The notes beneath the pieces were generated by a model that saw only the letters and a list, made by a program, of their open reading frames with translations, did not search any database and had not been told where the DNA came from. From positions 2,108,001 to 2,172,000 of the forward strand of contig CP005974.1 in the NCBI GenBank assembly GCA_000940995.1: DNA of 64,000 bases, written 5' to 3'. The first letter of the stretch is position 1. Each line of letters begins with the position of its first letter. Shown in pieces: positions 62,995 through 64,000 of this stretch. A program made the translations under genes and the position numbers. Source of the DNA: Photobacterium gaetbulicola Gung47 (lineage in GTDB: Bacteria > Pseudomonadota > Gammaproteobacteria > Enterobacterales > Vibrionaceae).

Positions 62995-64000
62995 ATGCTT
63001 TACCGCCTCGCTCGATCCGCTATTTTCAAGCTTGATGCAGAAAAAGCGCACGATCTAGCTATTCAGAACTTTTCTCGCTTTACTGGCACTCCTCTTGATC
63101 TTTTCTATCGCCAACATGTTCCTGATCGTCCTGTTGAAGTGATGGGTATCACATTTAAAAACCCTGTTGGTCTGGCTGCTGGCCTAGATAAAAACGGCGA
63201 ATGCATTGAAGCATTTGGCGCAATGGGCTTTGGTTTCGTTGAAGTCGGCACCGTAACGCCACGCCCACAGCCGGGTAACGATAAGCCTCGTTTGTTCCGT
63301 GTTATTCCTGCCGAGGGTATTATTAACCGTTTTGGTTTCAATAACTTAGGTGTTGACAACCTGATTGAAAACGTTAAGAAAGCCAACTATGACGGTGTGA
63401 TCGGCATCAACATTGGTAAGAACAAAGATACGCCGATTGAAAAGGGTGCAGAAGATTACCTTATCTGTATGGAAAAGGTGTACCCGTACGCAGGCTATAT
63501 CACCGTGAATATCTCTTCACCGAATACGCCGGGATTGCGCACGCTTCAGTACGGTGAAATGCTCGATGATCTGCTTTCTCAGCTAAAGGAGAAGCAAAAG
63601 CAGCTGGCAGAGAAGCATGGGAAGTATGTGCCATTGACGCTGAAGATCGCGCCGGATCTAGAAGATCATGAAATCAAGCAGATCGCTGAATCTTTGATCA
63701 AGAATAAGATCGATGGTGTGATTGCAACCAACACGACTTTGGATCGCTCCCTGGTTAAAGACATGCCACATTGCGATGAGGCAGGGGGCTTAAGTGGTCG
63801 TCCACTTCAGAACCGTAGTACGGAAGTGATCCGTATGTTGGCTGAAGAACTAGACGGCGCGTTGCCAATTATCGGCGTTGGCGGTATCGATTCCGCCGTA
63901 TCGGCCCGTGAAAAAATGGCTGCAGGTGCTAGCCTGGTTCAGATTTATTCTGGTTTTATCTACCATGGTCCGAAACTGGTTAAAGATATCGTCACCAATA
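62995..64000 (+). CDS. pyrD: Dihydroorotate dehydrogenase (quinone), 3' end cut by the window
   Basis: Class 2, membrane-associated FMN enzyme that oxidises dihydroorotate to orotate in pyrimidine synthesis, passing electrons to quinone. About 335 residues are visible, nearly the full length (336 in E. coli). Features: N-terminal membrane-binding helices (MLYRLARSAIFKLDAEKAHD), FMN-binding NPVGLAAGLDKNGE, VGTVTPRPQPGNDKPR, the catalytic region YITVNISSPNTPGLR (Ser base) and IGVGGIDSA with GASLVQIYSGFIYHGP. AGGAGG precedes the ATG. The stop lies beyond the window. Confidence 0.95.
   Translation, partial: MLYRLARSAIFKLDAEKAHDLAIQNFSRFTGTPLDLFYRQHVPDRPVEVMGITFKNPVGLAAGLDKNGECIEAFGAMGFGFVEVGTVTPRPQPGNDKPRLFRVIPAEGIINRFGFNNLGVDNLIENVKKANYDGVIGINIGKNKDTPIEKGAEDYLICMEKVYPYAGYITVNISSPNTPGLRTLQYGEMLDDLLSQLKEKQKQLAEKHGKYVPLTLKIAPDLEDHEIKQIAESLIKNKIDGVIATNTTLDRSLVKDMPHCDEAGGLSGRPLQNRSTEVIRMLAEELDGALPIIGVGGIDSAVSAREKMAAGASLVQIYSGFIYHGPKLVKDIVTN

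Noticed and set aside
1..64000. tRNA, rRNA and CRISPR arrays
   Set aside because: Looked for cloverleaf-like CCA ends, rRNA-like blocks and regularly spaced repeats; none seen by eye.

Overview
The window looks like chromosomal DNA of a marine gammaproteobacterium of the family Vibrionaceae (Photobacterium/Vibrio/Grimontia-like). The basis is conserved neighbourhoods: yohJ-yohK-cdd, proQ-prc, letA-letB-rsmF, and pepN-DUF2835-large NAD-glutamate dehydrogenase-pyrD. Several families and operator types are also typical of the group (DUF2860 and MipA/OmpV outer-membrane proteins, tmaR, CRP-, PurR-, LexA-, NsrR- and Fur-like sites). The assignment is from memory of families; no search was run.

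1-15.9 kb, core metabolism and transport: the end of a GGDEF-EAL c-di-GMP enzyme, pdxY, an acetyltransferase, a POT-family transporter, a small lipoprotein, a YgbA-like protein with an NsrR-type operator, tpm, purT with a PurR box, a small envelope protein, an orphan TAXI-type binding protein, a DMT permease, the cdd/yohK/yohJ cluster with CRP-type sites, a membrane-anchored winged-helix regulator, and sbcB with a LexA box.

16.0-30.3 kb, accessory island between sbcB and umuDC. It starts with a frameshifted tyrosine integrase preceded by short direct repeats. Next come an AT-rich AAA+ ATPase/subtilisin-like protease pair, a small phage-like gene cluster (AlpA regulator, zinc ribbon, a 30-residue membrane peptide, a truncated zinc ribbon), degenerate coding remnants, a group II intron with an intact reverse transcriptase, and an AT-rich pair made of an HExxH metalloprotease and a DUF262-HNH (GmrSD-like) nuclease. 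A holin-like orphan follows, then three uncharacterised genes, one encoding a secreted protein with a c-type haem motif. The two AT-rich pairs are the best candidates for undescribed phage-defence or conflict modules.

30.6-42.8 kb: LexA-controlled umuDC (DNA polymerase V), a glycoamylase-like lipoprotein, a frameshifted DUF2860 outer-membrane protein, a short-chain fatty-acid transporter (AtoE family), two cold-shock proteins, tmaR, a MipA/OmpV porin-like protein, azoR and rsmF.

42.9-64 kb: an apparent ABC exporter-letA-letB operon diverges from msrC-proQ-prc, with a Fur-like box between them. Then follow a duplicated-domain periplasmic protein, pncB, pepN, a DUF2835 gene, a 1609-residue NAD-dependent glutamate dehydrogenase, and pyrD, which is cut by the window end and has a leader able to pair with its own ribosome binding site. 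I saw no rRNA, tRNA or CRISPR array.
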